From Bacteroidales bacterium (GTDB lineage: Bacteria > Bacteroidota > Bacteroidia > Bacteroidales > UBA932), in contig JAEEXQ010000004.1 of the NCBI GenBank assembly GCA_016287875.1, positions 18,187 to 82,186 on the forward strand: 64,000 nt of DNA, in the 5' to 3' direction. The notes under the pieces were generated by a model that saw only the letters and a list, made by a program, of their open reading frames with translations, had not been told where the DNA came from and ran no database searches. Position numbers and translations under genes: made by a program. How positions within the stretch are numbered: the first letter of the stretch is position 1; every line of letters begins with the position of its first letter. Positions 1 to 6,742 of this stretch are shown here, one piece after another.

Positions 1-731
1 ACTCCCTTCAAGCTTTCGTACAGATCCAGGCCCTCCGCCTCGGAACTGCTGCGCTTCCCGTCGCCGGTGGCGGAATGGACGGACACTATCACTACATCCG
101 GCTTAAACTTAGCAGTATAGCGGTCAACATCCTCCTGCACCAGGGGGATGAGGTCGAGAAAATGCATACCTTCGTATATCTTGGCGTCCACCCAGGTATC
201 GTTCCGGGGATTGGTATATCCCAGCACCAGCACCTTGAGCCCGGCCCTGCGGAATGTCTTGCAGACCTGGAAATAAGGCTTCCCATCCTTGTCGCGCATC
301 GCATTTCCTGCGAGGAAAGGTATGCCGTGGGAACGCAATTCCTTCCGCACCCTGTCATATACCGGATGACCGGTCTCTATATCGTGGTTGCCGACAGTGA
401 TGGCATCGTATCCCATATAGGAAACTATGCGGGAGAAAAGATGCTCGCTCTTGGTATCGACATAGTTGTAATAGTAGGAGGCGTTGTCCCCCTGGAGACA
501 GTCGCCGGCATCGACAAGCAGCACGTTTTCCTTGCCGTCGGCAGTGCGTATGCTGTCCACGTAGCTGTTGACAGCCATGAGGCTGAGTTTGGTCCTGCCA
601 CCTACATAGGTAGAGTCGAACCAGCATCCGTGGACGTCGTTGGTAGTCAGAAGATGAAGGGTATGGATGCCGTCCTTAGGGCCGCAGGCTGCAAGGAGAA
701 GCATCAAAGGGAAGAAAAAGAGCTTTCTCAT
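1..731 (-). CDS. 5'-nucleotidase (UshA/metallophosphatase family) lipoprotein, C-terminus cut by window edge
   Basis: Reading leftward from an ATG at 731, the protein opens with a short hydrophobic signal ending in LLLAACG, a lipobox, so it is probably anchored in an envelope membrane. Next comes LLTTNDVHG, the first metal-binding block of the UshA-type calcineurin phosphoesterases. LLVDAGDCLQGD and TVGNHDIETG follow in the usual order; these hold the Asp, Asn and His ligands of the two-metal site. The family removes phosphate from nucleotides or opens 2',3'-cyclic nucleotides outside the cytoplasm. Only about 243 residues are inside the window, so the rest of the catalytic domain and any C-terminal domain are unseen. 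The substrate cannot be named. It is divergent from the GSCFA gene. Confidence 0.88.
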   Translation of the reverse strand, partial: MRKLFFFPLMLLLAACGPKDGIHTLHLLTTNDVHGCWFDSTYVGGRTKLSLMAVNSYVDSIRTADGKENVLLVDAGDCLQGDNASYYYNYVDTKSEHLFSRIVSYMGYDAITVGNHDIETGHPVYDRVRKELRSHGIPFLAGNAMRDKDGKPYFQVCKTFRRAGLKVLVLGYTNPRNDTWVDAKIYEGMHFLDLIPLVQEDVDRYTAKFKPDVVIVSVHSATGDGKRSSSEAEGLDLYESLKG

Positions 732-749
732 ATCAGTGTGATTGCAGGA

Positions 750-780
750 CAAATATAAAAAAAGAGTGTTACTTTTGCAA
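750..780 (-). promoter_or_regulatory. Bacteroidota-type promoter for the 5'-nucleotidase gene
   Basis: On the minus strand TTG (780-778) is followed after 20 bases by TATATTTG (757-750), matching the -33/-7 pattern of Bacteroidota sigma factor promoters. The expected transcript start would leave a leader of about 15 bases. Confidence 0.6.
770..777 (+). promoter_or_regulatory. -7 element for the GSCFA gene
   Basis: TACTTTTG fits TAnnTTTG and lies 5 bases before the ATG at 783. No good -33 element is seen at the proper distance. If used, the transcript would be almost leaderless. It overlaps the opposing promoter of the 5'-nucleotidase gene. Confidence 0.4.
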
Positions 781-782
781 TT

Positions 783-1559
783 ATGACAAAGACGGCGACA
801 AAGATAGAGATCATCAAGTTCCCGATCAAGATTTCACGCTCCGACAAAGTGATGATACTGGGGAGCTGTTTTGCCAAGGAGATCGGCGCCCATATGGCAG
901 AGGATGGCTATGACGTGGTTACCAATCCCTTCGGGACCCTGTATAATCCCATATCCATAGCCAATTCCATAGCCAGGATGGACCATTGCGTCCTGTTCAG
1001 GCCGGAGGAATGCGTGGAGATGGGCGCGGGAGCCGGAAAGATCTGTTCCTGGTGGCATCATACCTCCTTTGCAAGGACAGACGCAGCCGACTTCCTTTCC
1101 AACGCAAACAGGGCCCTGGAAGAAGCATCGGCCTTCTGGAAGGGATGCAACAAAGTCATCATCACCCTTGGCACCGCAATGGTATGGAAACTCGTATCCA
1201 GCGGTGAAGTGGTTTCCAACTGCCTGAAACGGCCTTCCAGAGAGTTTTCGCACGAAATGCTTTCGGTAGGGCAGGTCAGTTCCGTACTCCGCAGGATAGT
1301 GGATTCCCATCCCGAAAAAGAATTCATCTTCACCATTTCCCCCATACGGCATATGGGAGAAGGCGCGCATCTCAATACCCTCAGCAAGGCCACCCTCCAT
1401 CTTGGCCTGCCTTCCGGAGAGCGGGCAGCGTACTTTCCTGCTTACGAAATACTGCTGGACGAACTCCGGGATTACCGATGGTTCGCCGCCGACCTGGTCC
1501 ATCCTTCGGAGGAAGCGGTCGGACAGATATGGGAGAGATTCAAAAGCGCCATTTCCTGA
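783..1559 (+). CDS. GSCFA domain protein
   Basis: The family-defining motif GSCFA appears near residue 28 (MILGSCFAKEIG), followed by NPFGTLYNP, and the end carries DLVHPSEEAV. The family (SGNH/GDSL-hydrolase-like) is common in Bacteroidota. By analogy with SGNH enzymes, the Ser of GSCFA and the DxxH near the C-terminus would be catalytic, but no substrate is established. The length of 258 residues is shorter than many homologues of roughly 320, but both ends of the fold are present. There is no signal peptide, so it is probably cytoplasmic. It stands alone, between a divergent lipoprotein gene and a terminator hairpin. Confidence 0.85.
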   Translation: MTKTATKIEIIKFPIKISRSDKVMILGSCFAKEIGAHMAEDGYDVVTNPFGTLYNPISIANSIARMDHCVLFRPEECVEMGAGAGKICSWWHHTSFARTDAADFLSNANRALEEASAFWKGCNKVIITLGTAMVWKLVSSGEVVSNCLKRPSREFSHEMLSVGQVSSVLRRIVDSHPEKEFIFTISPIRHMGEGAHLNTLSKATLHLGLPSGERAAYFPAYEILLDELRDYRWFAADLVHPSEEAVGQIWERFKSAIS

Positions 1560-1566
1560 AAAGACA

Positions 1567-1590
1567 GAACCCGACCTCACGGCCGGGTTC
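1567..1590 (+). terminator. Hairpin after the GSCFA gene
   Basis: GAACCCG (1567-1573) pairs with CGGGTTC (1584-1590) across a 10-base loop, 8 bases after the stop codon. The tail is only weakly T-rich. Confidence 0.5.
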
Positions 1591-1635
1591 CTTCCTTGGT
1601 ATAGTGTAGTTCTGAATAGTTTTATTGTTTTGGCG

Positions 1636-1983
1636 TTAGAATAATGCCTTTATTATCTCTTCTTTCGTTATATCCAAAAGCCGTGCCTTTTCTGCAAATT
1701 TCGGCAATTCTTCTTTCAAAAATTTTTCTTTTGCCTCTTTACGTATGTTGGCAGCGGCATTTTCCGCAACAAAAAAACCTATTCCACGCTTGTTGTAGAT
1801 AACTCCGTCATCGGTGAGAGTATCGTACGTACGCGCTACGGTATTGGGATTAACACCTATCTGGGCACCGTACTCCCGCACTGAAGGGATTCTGTCCTCC
1901 GCCTTCAGTTCACCTTGAAGAATGCGGTTGCATATTGCATCTGCAATCTGAAGGTATATAGGTTTGTTACTGTCGAAATCCAT
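1636..1983 (-). CDS. GntR-family regulator, YtrA-like (short)
   Basis: This 115-residue protein is almost all winged helix-turn-helix: a start of the PIYLQIADAICNRI type, IPSVREYGAQIGVNPNTV as the recognition region, then a wing ending in GIGFFVAE. It lacks the large effector-binding domain of most GntR proteins, as in the YtrA subfamily, which represses neighbouring ABC transporter operons. A C-terminal helix of about 40 residues probably dimerises it. It is the last gene of the operon ATPase-permease-regulator, with 3 bases between it and the permease. It is therefore probably autoregulated through the palindrome at 3602-3625; the inducer is unknown. Confidence 0.85.
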   Translation of the reverse strand: MDFDSNKPIYLQIADAICNRILQGELKAEDRIPSVREYGAQIGVNPNTVARTYDTLTDDGVIYNKRGIGFFVAENAAANIRKEAKEKFLKEELPKFAEKARLLDITKEEIIKALF

Positions 1984-1986
1984 AAT

Positions 1987-2778
1987 TTAGTGCTTTATGG
2001 TCTTTATCCTATAGTACAATCCGCCGAAGAATGCCAGGAATTCGACGAAATACATCACTATGGAACTGGTATTCAAAGTCCTTATCACGCTATCATCGGT
2101 GATAGTCTCGCTAGTCAAGGAAGGGTTTCCGCCTATGATCCCTATGGCAATCGAGAATATGAATCCTATCGCCATGAGGGAAAGGAAAGTGTAAACCACC
2201 TTGTTCTTGCGGAAGATCACGGCACCCAGGGCAAAGCATAGCGCATTGGCGCTCCAGTTCAGATAGGAAACCACAGGAGAGTTGAACACGAAATCCACGT
2301 TTTCGGTGTTCAGATGCGAAAGGATGCTGTCCAGGCCATTGAACAAAGTCGTCAGCCCCATTCCGTGATAATTTGGAATCAGACTCATTACTGCATCACA
2401 AGCAACAATGGAACCGAACCAAAGAGCAGGAGCAGCTATGCAGAGCACGACAAGCATGGAAAGGAACTTCTCGAAGGCCGAAGCCGGGATAAGAACCCAA
2501 TCGCTACCTGCTTTCTTGCTTGTCAGGAACCCATATACCCTCACAGGGAAGGCGATGGTGACTATAACGAAGGACACGATGTAGGCCGCAACGATTCCAA
2601 AAACGCTGAATTGACCAAGATGCCCCCTGAATACAAGGCAGATTATCTGGTAGATAAGGTAGAACCACAAGGGTAGAAGAGCGGTGATTATGACGCTCAA
2701 GCCAGCCTTGCGCCAGGATGTCAGCAGATCATATGAAAGATACTTGCCGAAGCGGTTTAAATCGAAAGTCTTATTCAT
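1987..2778 (-). CDS. ABC transporter permease subunit
   Basis: This 263-residue protein has about six hydrophobic segments, for example around residues 27-50, 60-80, 107-128, 172-190, 198-216 and 238-255. It shows no enzyme motif. It overlaps the ATPase gene by 8 bases and precedes the GntR gene by 3. These points identify it as the membrane part of an ABC-2-like exporter or stress-type transporter. The substrate cannot be told from sequence. YtrA-controlled transporters elsewhere often respond to cell-wall-active compounds, which is only a family analogy. Confidence 0.75.
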   Translation of the reverse strand: MNKTFDLNRFGKYLSYDLLTSWRKAGLSVIITALLPLWFYLIYQIICLVFRGHLGQFSVFGIVAAYIVSFVIVTIAFPVRVYGFLTSKKAGSDWVLIPASAFEKFLSMLVVLCIAAPALWFGSIVACDAVMSLIPNYHGMGLTTLFNGLDSILSHLNTENVDFVFNSPVVSYLNWSANALCFALGAVIFRKNKVVYTFLSLMAIGFIFSIAIGIIGGNPSLTSETITDDSVIRTLNTSSIVMYFVEFLAFFGGLYYRIKTIKH

Positions 2779-3601
2779 GGCTGAAAATTCCTTTAATTAA
2801 ATCTTTGTGTTTGTGCACGGTATTGAAGAGAGCTTCTACATTGATCTTGCTCTCCACGCCGGTGGTGTTGGGATAAACCTGGATGAATCCGCCAGGTACC
2901 TGCTCGGAATAGAGGCTTTCGGGATTCAGCACGGTACCGTAATCGAAGAAGAGTTTGGAAGTAATCTCCTCGACCGAGGCATTCAAGAGCACATCCCTGT
3001 TGTCAAGGATTATGATAGGATCGATGAGGTTCTCGAGATCCTTTACCTGATGAGTGGAAATGACGATGGTCGAGTCCTCGCGGGTGAAGCTCATTATGGC
3101 CTTGCGGAACTGTGCCTTGGAGGGAATGTCAAGACCGTTGGTGGGTTCGTCGAGATACAGATATTTGGTCCTGCAGGCCAGTGCGAAGGAAATCCAAGTC
3201 TTCTTAAGCTGGCCAGCGGACATCTGATTCATCTTCTGTTCGGTGTCCATCTCGAAAATCTTCATCACTTCCTTGAAGATATCGATGGAGAACTCAGGCC
3301 AGAACACTCCTCTGTCGTGTGCGAAGGTCCCTGCCTTAGCCTCGATGGCTGCCACCTCGTCGGGAAGATAGAATTGAGATGAAAGAAAAGCGGGTTCGCG
3401 GTCGAAAGGATCGTGACCATCGACGTCGATGGCTCCGGACTGAACCTGCTTAAGGCCACAGAGCAGAGTAAGCAGAGTGGTCTTGCCCACGCCGTTCTCA
3501 CCCAGCAGCCCGTAGATTTTTCCCTCTTCCAAATTAAGGGAAATATGCTCCAGACAGGGTTTGACCCCATAACTGTAATTGATGTTACCTATTCTTATCA
3601 T
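2771..3601 (-). CDS. ABC transporter ATP-binding protein
   Basis: The nucleotide-binding domain is complete: Walker A GENGVGKTT (residues 34-42), signature MSAGQLKK, and Walker B with the D-loop in YLYLDEPTNGLD, followed by the switch histidine in ISTHQ. The signature is a variant with SAGQ instead of SGGQ. About 75 residues follow the ATPase core, as in exporters of the CcmA/YtrB type. It is the first gene of a three-gene operon with its own promoter and a probable operator just before the ATG at 3601. Confidence 0.9.
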   Translation of the reverse strand: MIRIGNINYSYGVKPCLEHISLNLEEGKIYGLLGENGVGKTTLLTLLCGLKQVQSGAIDVDGHDPFDREPAFLSSQFYLPDEVAAIEAKAGTFAHDRGVFWPEFSIDIFKEVMKIFEMDTEQKMNQMSAGQLKKTWISFALACRTKYLYLDEPTNGLDIPSKAQFRKAIMSFTREDSTIVISTHQVKDLENLIDPIIILDNRDVLLNASVEEITSKLFFDYGTVLNPESLYSEQVPGGFIQVYPNTTGVESKINVEALFNTVHKHKDLIKGIFSHE

Positions 3602-3625
3602 AGTGTATTAGTTTAATAGTACACT
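3602..3625. promoter_or_regulatory. Palindromic operator candidate of the GntR/ABC operon
   Basis: The 24 bases start AGTGTATTA and end TAGTACACT, an inverted repeat with outer arms AGTGTA/TACACT. It fills the space between the -7 box and the start codon, covering the likely transcription start, a good place for repression by the operon's own GntR protein. The binding itself is inferred. Confidence 0.6.
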
Positions 3626-3626
3626 G

Positions 3627-3657
3627 CAAAGATAGATATAAAAATCATACTTGCAAA
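3627..3657 (-). promoter_or_regulatory. Promoter of the ABC transporter/GntR operon
   Basis: On the minus strand TTTG (3657-3654) is followed after 19 bases by TATCTTTG (3634-3627), one of the best matches to the Bacteroidota consensus in the window. Confidence 0.7.
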
Positions 3658-3710
3658 TTTTTTTTGAAAATTTTTGTTTAATTTGTAGAAGAAAGCTAAA
3701 ACTACTGACA

Positions 3711-4868
3711 ATGAGAAGGATTCATCTCGGACTACTCCCCCGCGTGCTTATCGCTATCGTACTTGGCGTGGTGCTTGGTTTATTCGTTCCGGACTGGTTC
3801 ACGCGCATTTTTCTGAGCTTCAACGGCATCTTCTCCCAGCTGCTGGGATTTATGATACCGCTGATTATAGTGGGGCTTGTGACTGCTGCCATAGGCGACC
3901 TGGGCAATGGTGCCGGGAAGATGCTGCTGGTGACCGTGCTTATAGCATATCTCGACACCGTGATAGTGGCCCTGGGCGGATTCGGAGTCAGCAATGCATT
4001 CTTCCCTACCATAGTATCAAAGGTCGGCAGCGCCGCGGACCTTGCGGAAACAGCAAGCCTTAGCCCCTACTTCAGCATATCCATCCCTCCGATGTTTGAC
4101 GTTATGACTGCCCTGGTCTTTGCCTTCATTATGGGGCTGTGCATAGCTAATTCGGAGATGCCGCTGCTCAAATCCTTCTTCGGCGAATTCAAGTCTTTCA
4201 TCGCCCGGGTAATAGAGAAACTCATAATTCCGCTTCTTCCTATATATATATTCGGCATATTCCTGGAGATGACGGCAACCGGGAAAGTCTTCAGCGTGCT
4301 GAAGGTCTTCACCCTCATAATCGTAGTCATCTTCGCCCTCCATATAATAGTACTGCTCTACGAATTCGCGGTAGCCGGTCTCTTCACAGGGCGTAACCCT
4401 TTCAAACTGCTCGGGAAAATGCTGCCGGCCTATTTCACGGCCCTTGGCACCTCTAGCTCTGCCGCCACCATCCCCGTGACGCTCAGACAATGCGTGGAGA
4501 ATGGCGTGAAGGAGGATGTGGCAGGCTTCACCGTGCCGCTGTGCGCCACAATCCATATGCCCGGCAGCGCGATGAAGATCACCTGCTGCGCCGTAGCCGT
4601 GTGCCTGATGTCCGGAATGCCTTTGGAATTCGGCACCTTCCTGGAATTCGTACTGATGCTTGGCATAATGATGGTCGCCGCCCCCGGAGTGCCCGGAGGT
4701 GCCATTATGGCCGCCCTGGCGCCACTCAGCTCCATTCTGGGTTTCGATGCCGAGCAGCAGGCACTTATGATCGCATTGTACATCGCCATGGACAGCTTCG
4801 GCACCGCCTGCAACGTCACCGGCGACGGCGCCATCGCCCTGATCATCCAACGCCTCTTCAAAAAATAA
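3711..4868 (+). CDS. Dicarboxylate/amino acid:cation symporter (SDF/DAACS family)
   Basis: This inner-membrane protein of 385 residues takes up dicarboxylates or amino acids with Na+ or H+. The family hallmarks are the serine-rich hairpin GTSSSAATIPVTL, the following VPLCATIHMPGSA where most members have GATINMDG, and NVTGDGAIALI near the end, which corresponds to the substrate and cation site. About eight hydrophobic helices are seen. The first ATG with a sensible hydrophobic start is at 3711; an in-frame TTG at 3651 lies in AT-rich upstream DNA and is less likely. It is a single gene. The exact substrate (glutamate, aspartate, serine/threonine or C4-dicarboxylate) cannot be fixed. Confidence 0.9.
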   Translation: MRRIHLGLLPRVLIAIVLGVVLGLFVPDWFTRIFLSFNGIFSQLLGFMIPLIIVGLVTAAIGDLGNGAGKMLLVTVLIAYLDTVIVALGGFGVSNAFFPTIVSKVGSAADLAETASLSPYFSISIPPMFDVMTALVFAFIMGLCIANSEMPLLKSFFGEFKSFIARVIEKLIIPLLPIYIFGIFLEMTATGKVFSVLKVFTLIIVVIFALHIIVLLYEFAVAGLFTGRNPFKLLGKMLPAYFTALGTSSSAATIPVTLRQCVENGVKEDVAGFTVPLCATIHMPGSAMKITCCAVAVCLMSGMPLEFGTFLEFVLMLGIMMVAAPGVPGGAIMAALAPLSSILGFDAEQQALMIALYIAMDSFGTACNVTGDGAIALIIQRLFKK

Positions 4869-5077
4869 CGCACGCCCTTTGCGCCGTGCGATGCTGGAGT
4901 GCGCCGTGGCATGGAACGGTATGGACGATGCTGTGGTACGCCGCGGCGTGCGAGAGCCCAGCGGACGGGGAATGCAGGTACCGGGCCCCTTTTTCTTGGG
5001 GCCCGGACCTGCCCTTTCCCCGGCGCGGATAGAAAGCCGCGGCGAAAACGAAGCGGATAGAAAGCCGCGGCGAGGAC
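4869..5077. other. GC-rich intergenic stretch with hairpins and a short tandem repeat
   Basis: No gene is credible here. It holds CGCACG...CGTGCG (about 4869-4890), a perfect 9-base-pair hairpin CCGGGCCCC/GGGGCCCGG (4981-5006), and a 21-base sequence starting GCGGATAGAAAG that occurs at 5025-5045 and again at 5053-5073 (period 28). Confidence 0.6.
5025..5073. repeat. Short tandem repeat, 28-base period
   Basis: Two identical 21-base copies (5025-5045 and 5053-5073) contain the GC-rich end AAGCCGCGGCGA. They sit just outside the terminator of the yebC operon. Confidence 0.65.
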
Positions 5078-5105
5078 AAAAAAAGCCGGCCCGGAAGGGT
5101 CGGCT
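5078..5105 (-). terminator. Rho-independent terminator of the yebC operon
   Basis: Reading leftward, the arms AGCCGACCC and GGGCCGGCT (5105-5084) pair with one wobble across a 4-base loop and are followed by seven T. It lies 24 bases past the yebC stop. Confidence 0.85.
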
Positions 5106-5128
5106 AGGAATCAAAGGCGGGCCGGGAT

Positions 5129-5881
5129 CTACTCCTCGGCAGGCTTCATAGTAGTATAGACGTTGGTAACGTCCTCATCATCCTCCAGCAAGCCAATAAG
5201 CTTCTCGAGAGTAGAACGCTGCTCGGCAGTAACCTCCTTGAGCTCCACGTTAGGGATCTGCTCGAAACCACCGGAAATCAGCTCATAGCCATTCTCCTCG
5301 ATGTACTTCTGGATAGCACCATAAGAAGCATAATCACCGTAGATGACGACCTCCTTGCTTTCGTTGTCGTCCTTGTCGACCACGGTCTCCTCGAAAACCT
5401 CCTCGGCACCGTAGTCGATGAGCTCGAGCTCGAGTTCCTCGATATCCAGGCCTTCGCTTTCCTTGATGCGGAAGACGCACTTATGGTCGAACATAAAGGC
5501 AACGCTGCCGCTGGTACCGAGCGAACCTCCGCACTTGTTGAAATAGCTGCGGACGTTTGCGACAGTACGGGTATTGTTGTCGGTTGCGGTTTCAACAAGG
5601 TATGCAATGCCATAAGGGCCGTAGCCTTCGTAGATAACCTCCTTGAAGTCACCCTGCTTGCTCTCGGTAGCCTTCTTGATGGCACGCTCGATATTCTCCT
5701 TAGGCATCTGCTCGCTGCGGGCCTCCGCCATAAGGGCGCGGAGACGAGGGTTGCCGGTCACATCGGGGCCGCCCTGCTTTACGGCGATGGTAATTTCCTT
5801 TCCAAGTTTGGTGAAGGTGCGGGCCATATGACCCCATCTCTTCATCTTCCTTTCCTTACGGAATTCGAATGCGCGTCCCAT
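5129..5881 (-). CDS. YebC/PmpR family protein
   Basis: This 250-residue protein matches the family throughout: WGHMARTFTKLGKEITIA near the start, MPKENIERAIKKA, YEGYGPYGIAYLVE and KCGGSLGTSGSVAFMF. Family members were described as DNA-binding regulators; more recent work links YebC proteins to translation of difficult peptide stretches such as proline runs. The first residues MGRAFEFRKERKMKRWG are typical of Bacteroidota members, supporting the start at 5881. It lies 3 bases after the membrane TPR gene and is followed by a strong terminator, so the two form an operon. Confidence 0.93.
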   Translation of the reverse strand: MGRAFEFRKERKMKRWGHMARTFTKLGKEITIAVKQGGPDVTGNPRLRALMAEARSEQMPKENIERAIKKATESKQGDFKEVIYEGYGPYGIAYLVETATDNNTRTVANVRSYFNKCGGSLGTSGSVAFMFDHKCVFRIKESEGLDIEELELELIDYGAEEVFEETVVDKDDNESKEVVIYGDYASYGAIQKYIEENGYELISGGFEQIPNVELKEVTAEQRSTLEKLIGLLEDDEDVTNVYTTMKPAEE

Positions 5882-5884
5882 CGT

Positions 5885-6559
5885 CTACTCCTCCACTGCT
5901 GCAATGTAACGATCGATATCGAAAGCCTCGATGCTCTGAGGATATTTGTCCTTGATAGTCTTATAGCACTCGAGGGCGGCAGCCTTGTCGCCGAGCTGCT
6001 CGAGGGCGAGACCTTCCTTCACGAGATAGGAAGCAGCAAAAGCATTGTCAGCCTTGGCAACAGCCTTCTTGAAAGCAGAAACAGCGTTCTTGTAATCCTC
6101 GAGACCCACATAGGCGTCACCTTCGCAAGCGAGGGCACGGGCTGCGAGGATGGGCTCTTTGCCGTTGTATTTCTTGAGATAGCTGATGGCGCTCTCGAAG
6201 TTGCCGAGCTGGAGCTCGCAGATACCGGCGTACATATAGACAGCCTTGCCGGCCTTGGAGCCATAGGTGTCGATGATCTCGGCGAAACCGAGGACGTTGC
6301 CGTCGCCGTTGAGAGCAATCTCGTATTCACCCTTCTGGAAGTTAGCTTCGGCGGGGAATGCCTGCTCCTGTGCTTCTGCGCACTTGGGCTGGTAGATAAA
6401 CCTCTGATAGCCGAGGATGGCGAGCCATACTACGACGACCGCTGTGAGTGCTCCCCAGATTGTCTTCTTGTAATTCTCGTAAAACTGTTCGAACTTGGAG
6501 ACGCTGTTTTCTACCTGCTCCTGACGAACTTCTTCTTTGCTTTTGCTCTTAGTAGCCAT
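5885..6559 (-). CDS. Membrane-anchored TPR protein
   Basis: This 224-residue protein has a charged N-terminus, one transmembrane segment (about residues 34-54, TIWGALTAVVVVWLAILG) and then TPR-like helical pairs (AGKAVYMYAGICELQLGNFE, ARALACEGDAYVGLEDYKNA). The arrangement resembles the YfgM/BamD-like anchored TPR proteins that assist secretion or complex assembly, but no specific role can be assigned. The ATG at 6559 (MATKSKSK) was preferred to an in-frame ATG 36 bases upstream because the latter lies very close to the -7 element. It is the first gene of an operon with yebC. Confidence 0.75.
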   Translation of the reverse strand: MATKSKSKEEVRQEQVENSVSKFEQFYENYKKTIWGALTAVVVVWLAILGYQRFIYQPKCAEAQEQAFPAEANFQKGEYEIALNGDGNVLGFAEIIDTYGSKAGKAVYMYAGICELQLGNFESAISYLKKYNGKEPILAARALACEGDAYVGLEDYKNAVSAFKKAVAKADNAFAASYLVKEGLALEQLGDKAAALECYKTIKDKYPQSIEAFDIDRYIAAVEE

Positions 6560-6592
6560 ATTGATTTTCGTTTGTATATTCTGAATAGCCTG

Positions 6593-6623
6593 CAAAATTA
6601 CAAAAATTAGTATTTATTTCCAA
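6593..6623 (-). promoter_or_regulatory. Promoter of the TPR-yebC operon
   Basis: On the minus strand TTG (6623-6621) is followed after 20 bases by TAATTTTG (6600-6593). It ends only 6 bases from the inverted-repeat element at 6630. Confidence 0.65.
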
Positions 6624-6629
6624 CAGCAT

Positions 6630-6732
6630 TTGCTACAGGGATAGTCCCGATTCCGAACGACCTGCCACCCCCGGCTAGGGGGCGGGGCCCTTTAGGGAGG
6701 GGGTCGGAGGAACGGAACTATCCCTGTAGCAA
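6630..6732. repeat. 103-base inverted-repeat (MITE-like) element
   Basis: The ends are a perfect 16-base inverted repeat: TTGCTACAGGGATAGT at 6630-6645 and its reverse complement at 6717-6732. Inside are further short GC-rich palindromes (CCCCC/GGGGG at about 6668-6682, CCC TTTA GGG at about 6688-6697) and an imperfect TTCCG/CGGAA pair. It contains no open reading frame. It fills the gap between the stop of DUF4301 (6743) and the promoter of the TPR gene, so it may act as a terminator, but its structure is that of a non-autonomous palindromic repeat. Confidence 0.65.
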
Positions 6733-6742
6733 GGTGTGGGGA

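Noticed and set aside
3651-3711. TTG start for the symporter at 3651
   Set aside because: It would add 20 residues encoded by AT-rich upstream DNA; the ATG at 3711 gives a normal family N-terminus.
4981-5006. Strong hairpin as the terminator of the symporter gene
   Set aside because: It lies more than 110 bases past the stop and has no T-run, so function as an intrinsic terminator is not supported.
4017-5114. Open frame of 365 codons on the minus strand
   Set aside because: It is antisense to the symporter and runs into the repeat region; low-complexity composition without motifs.
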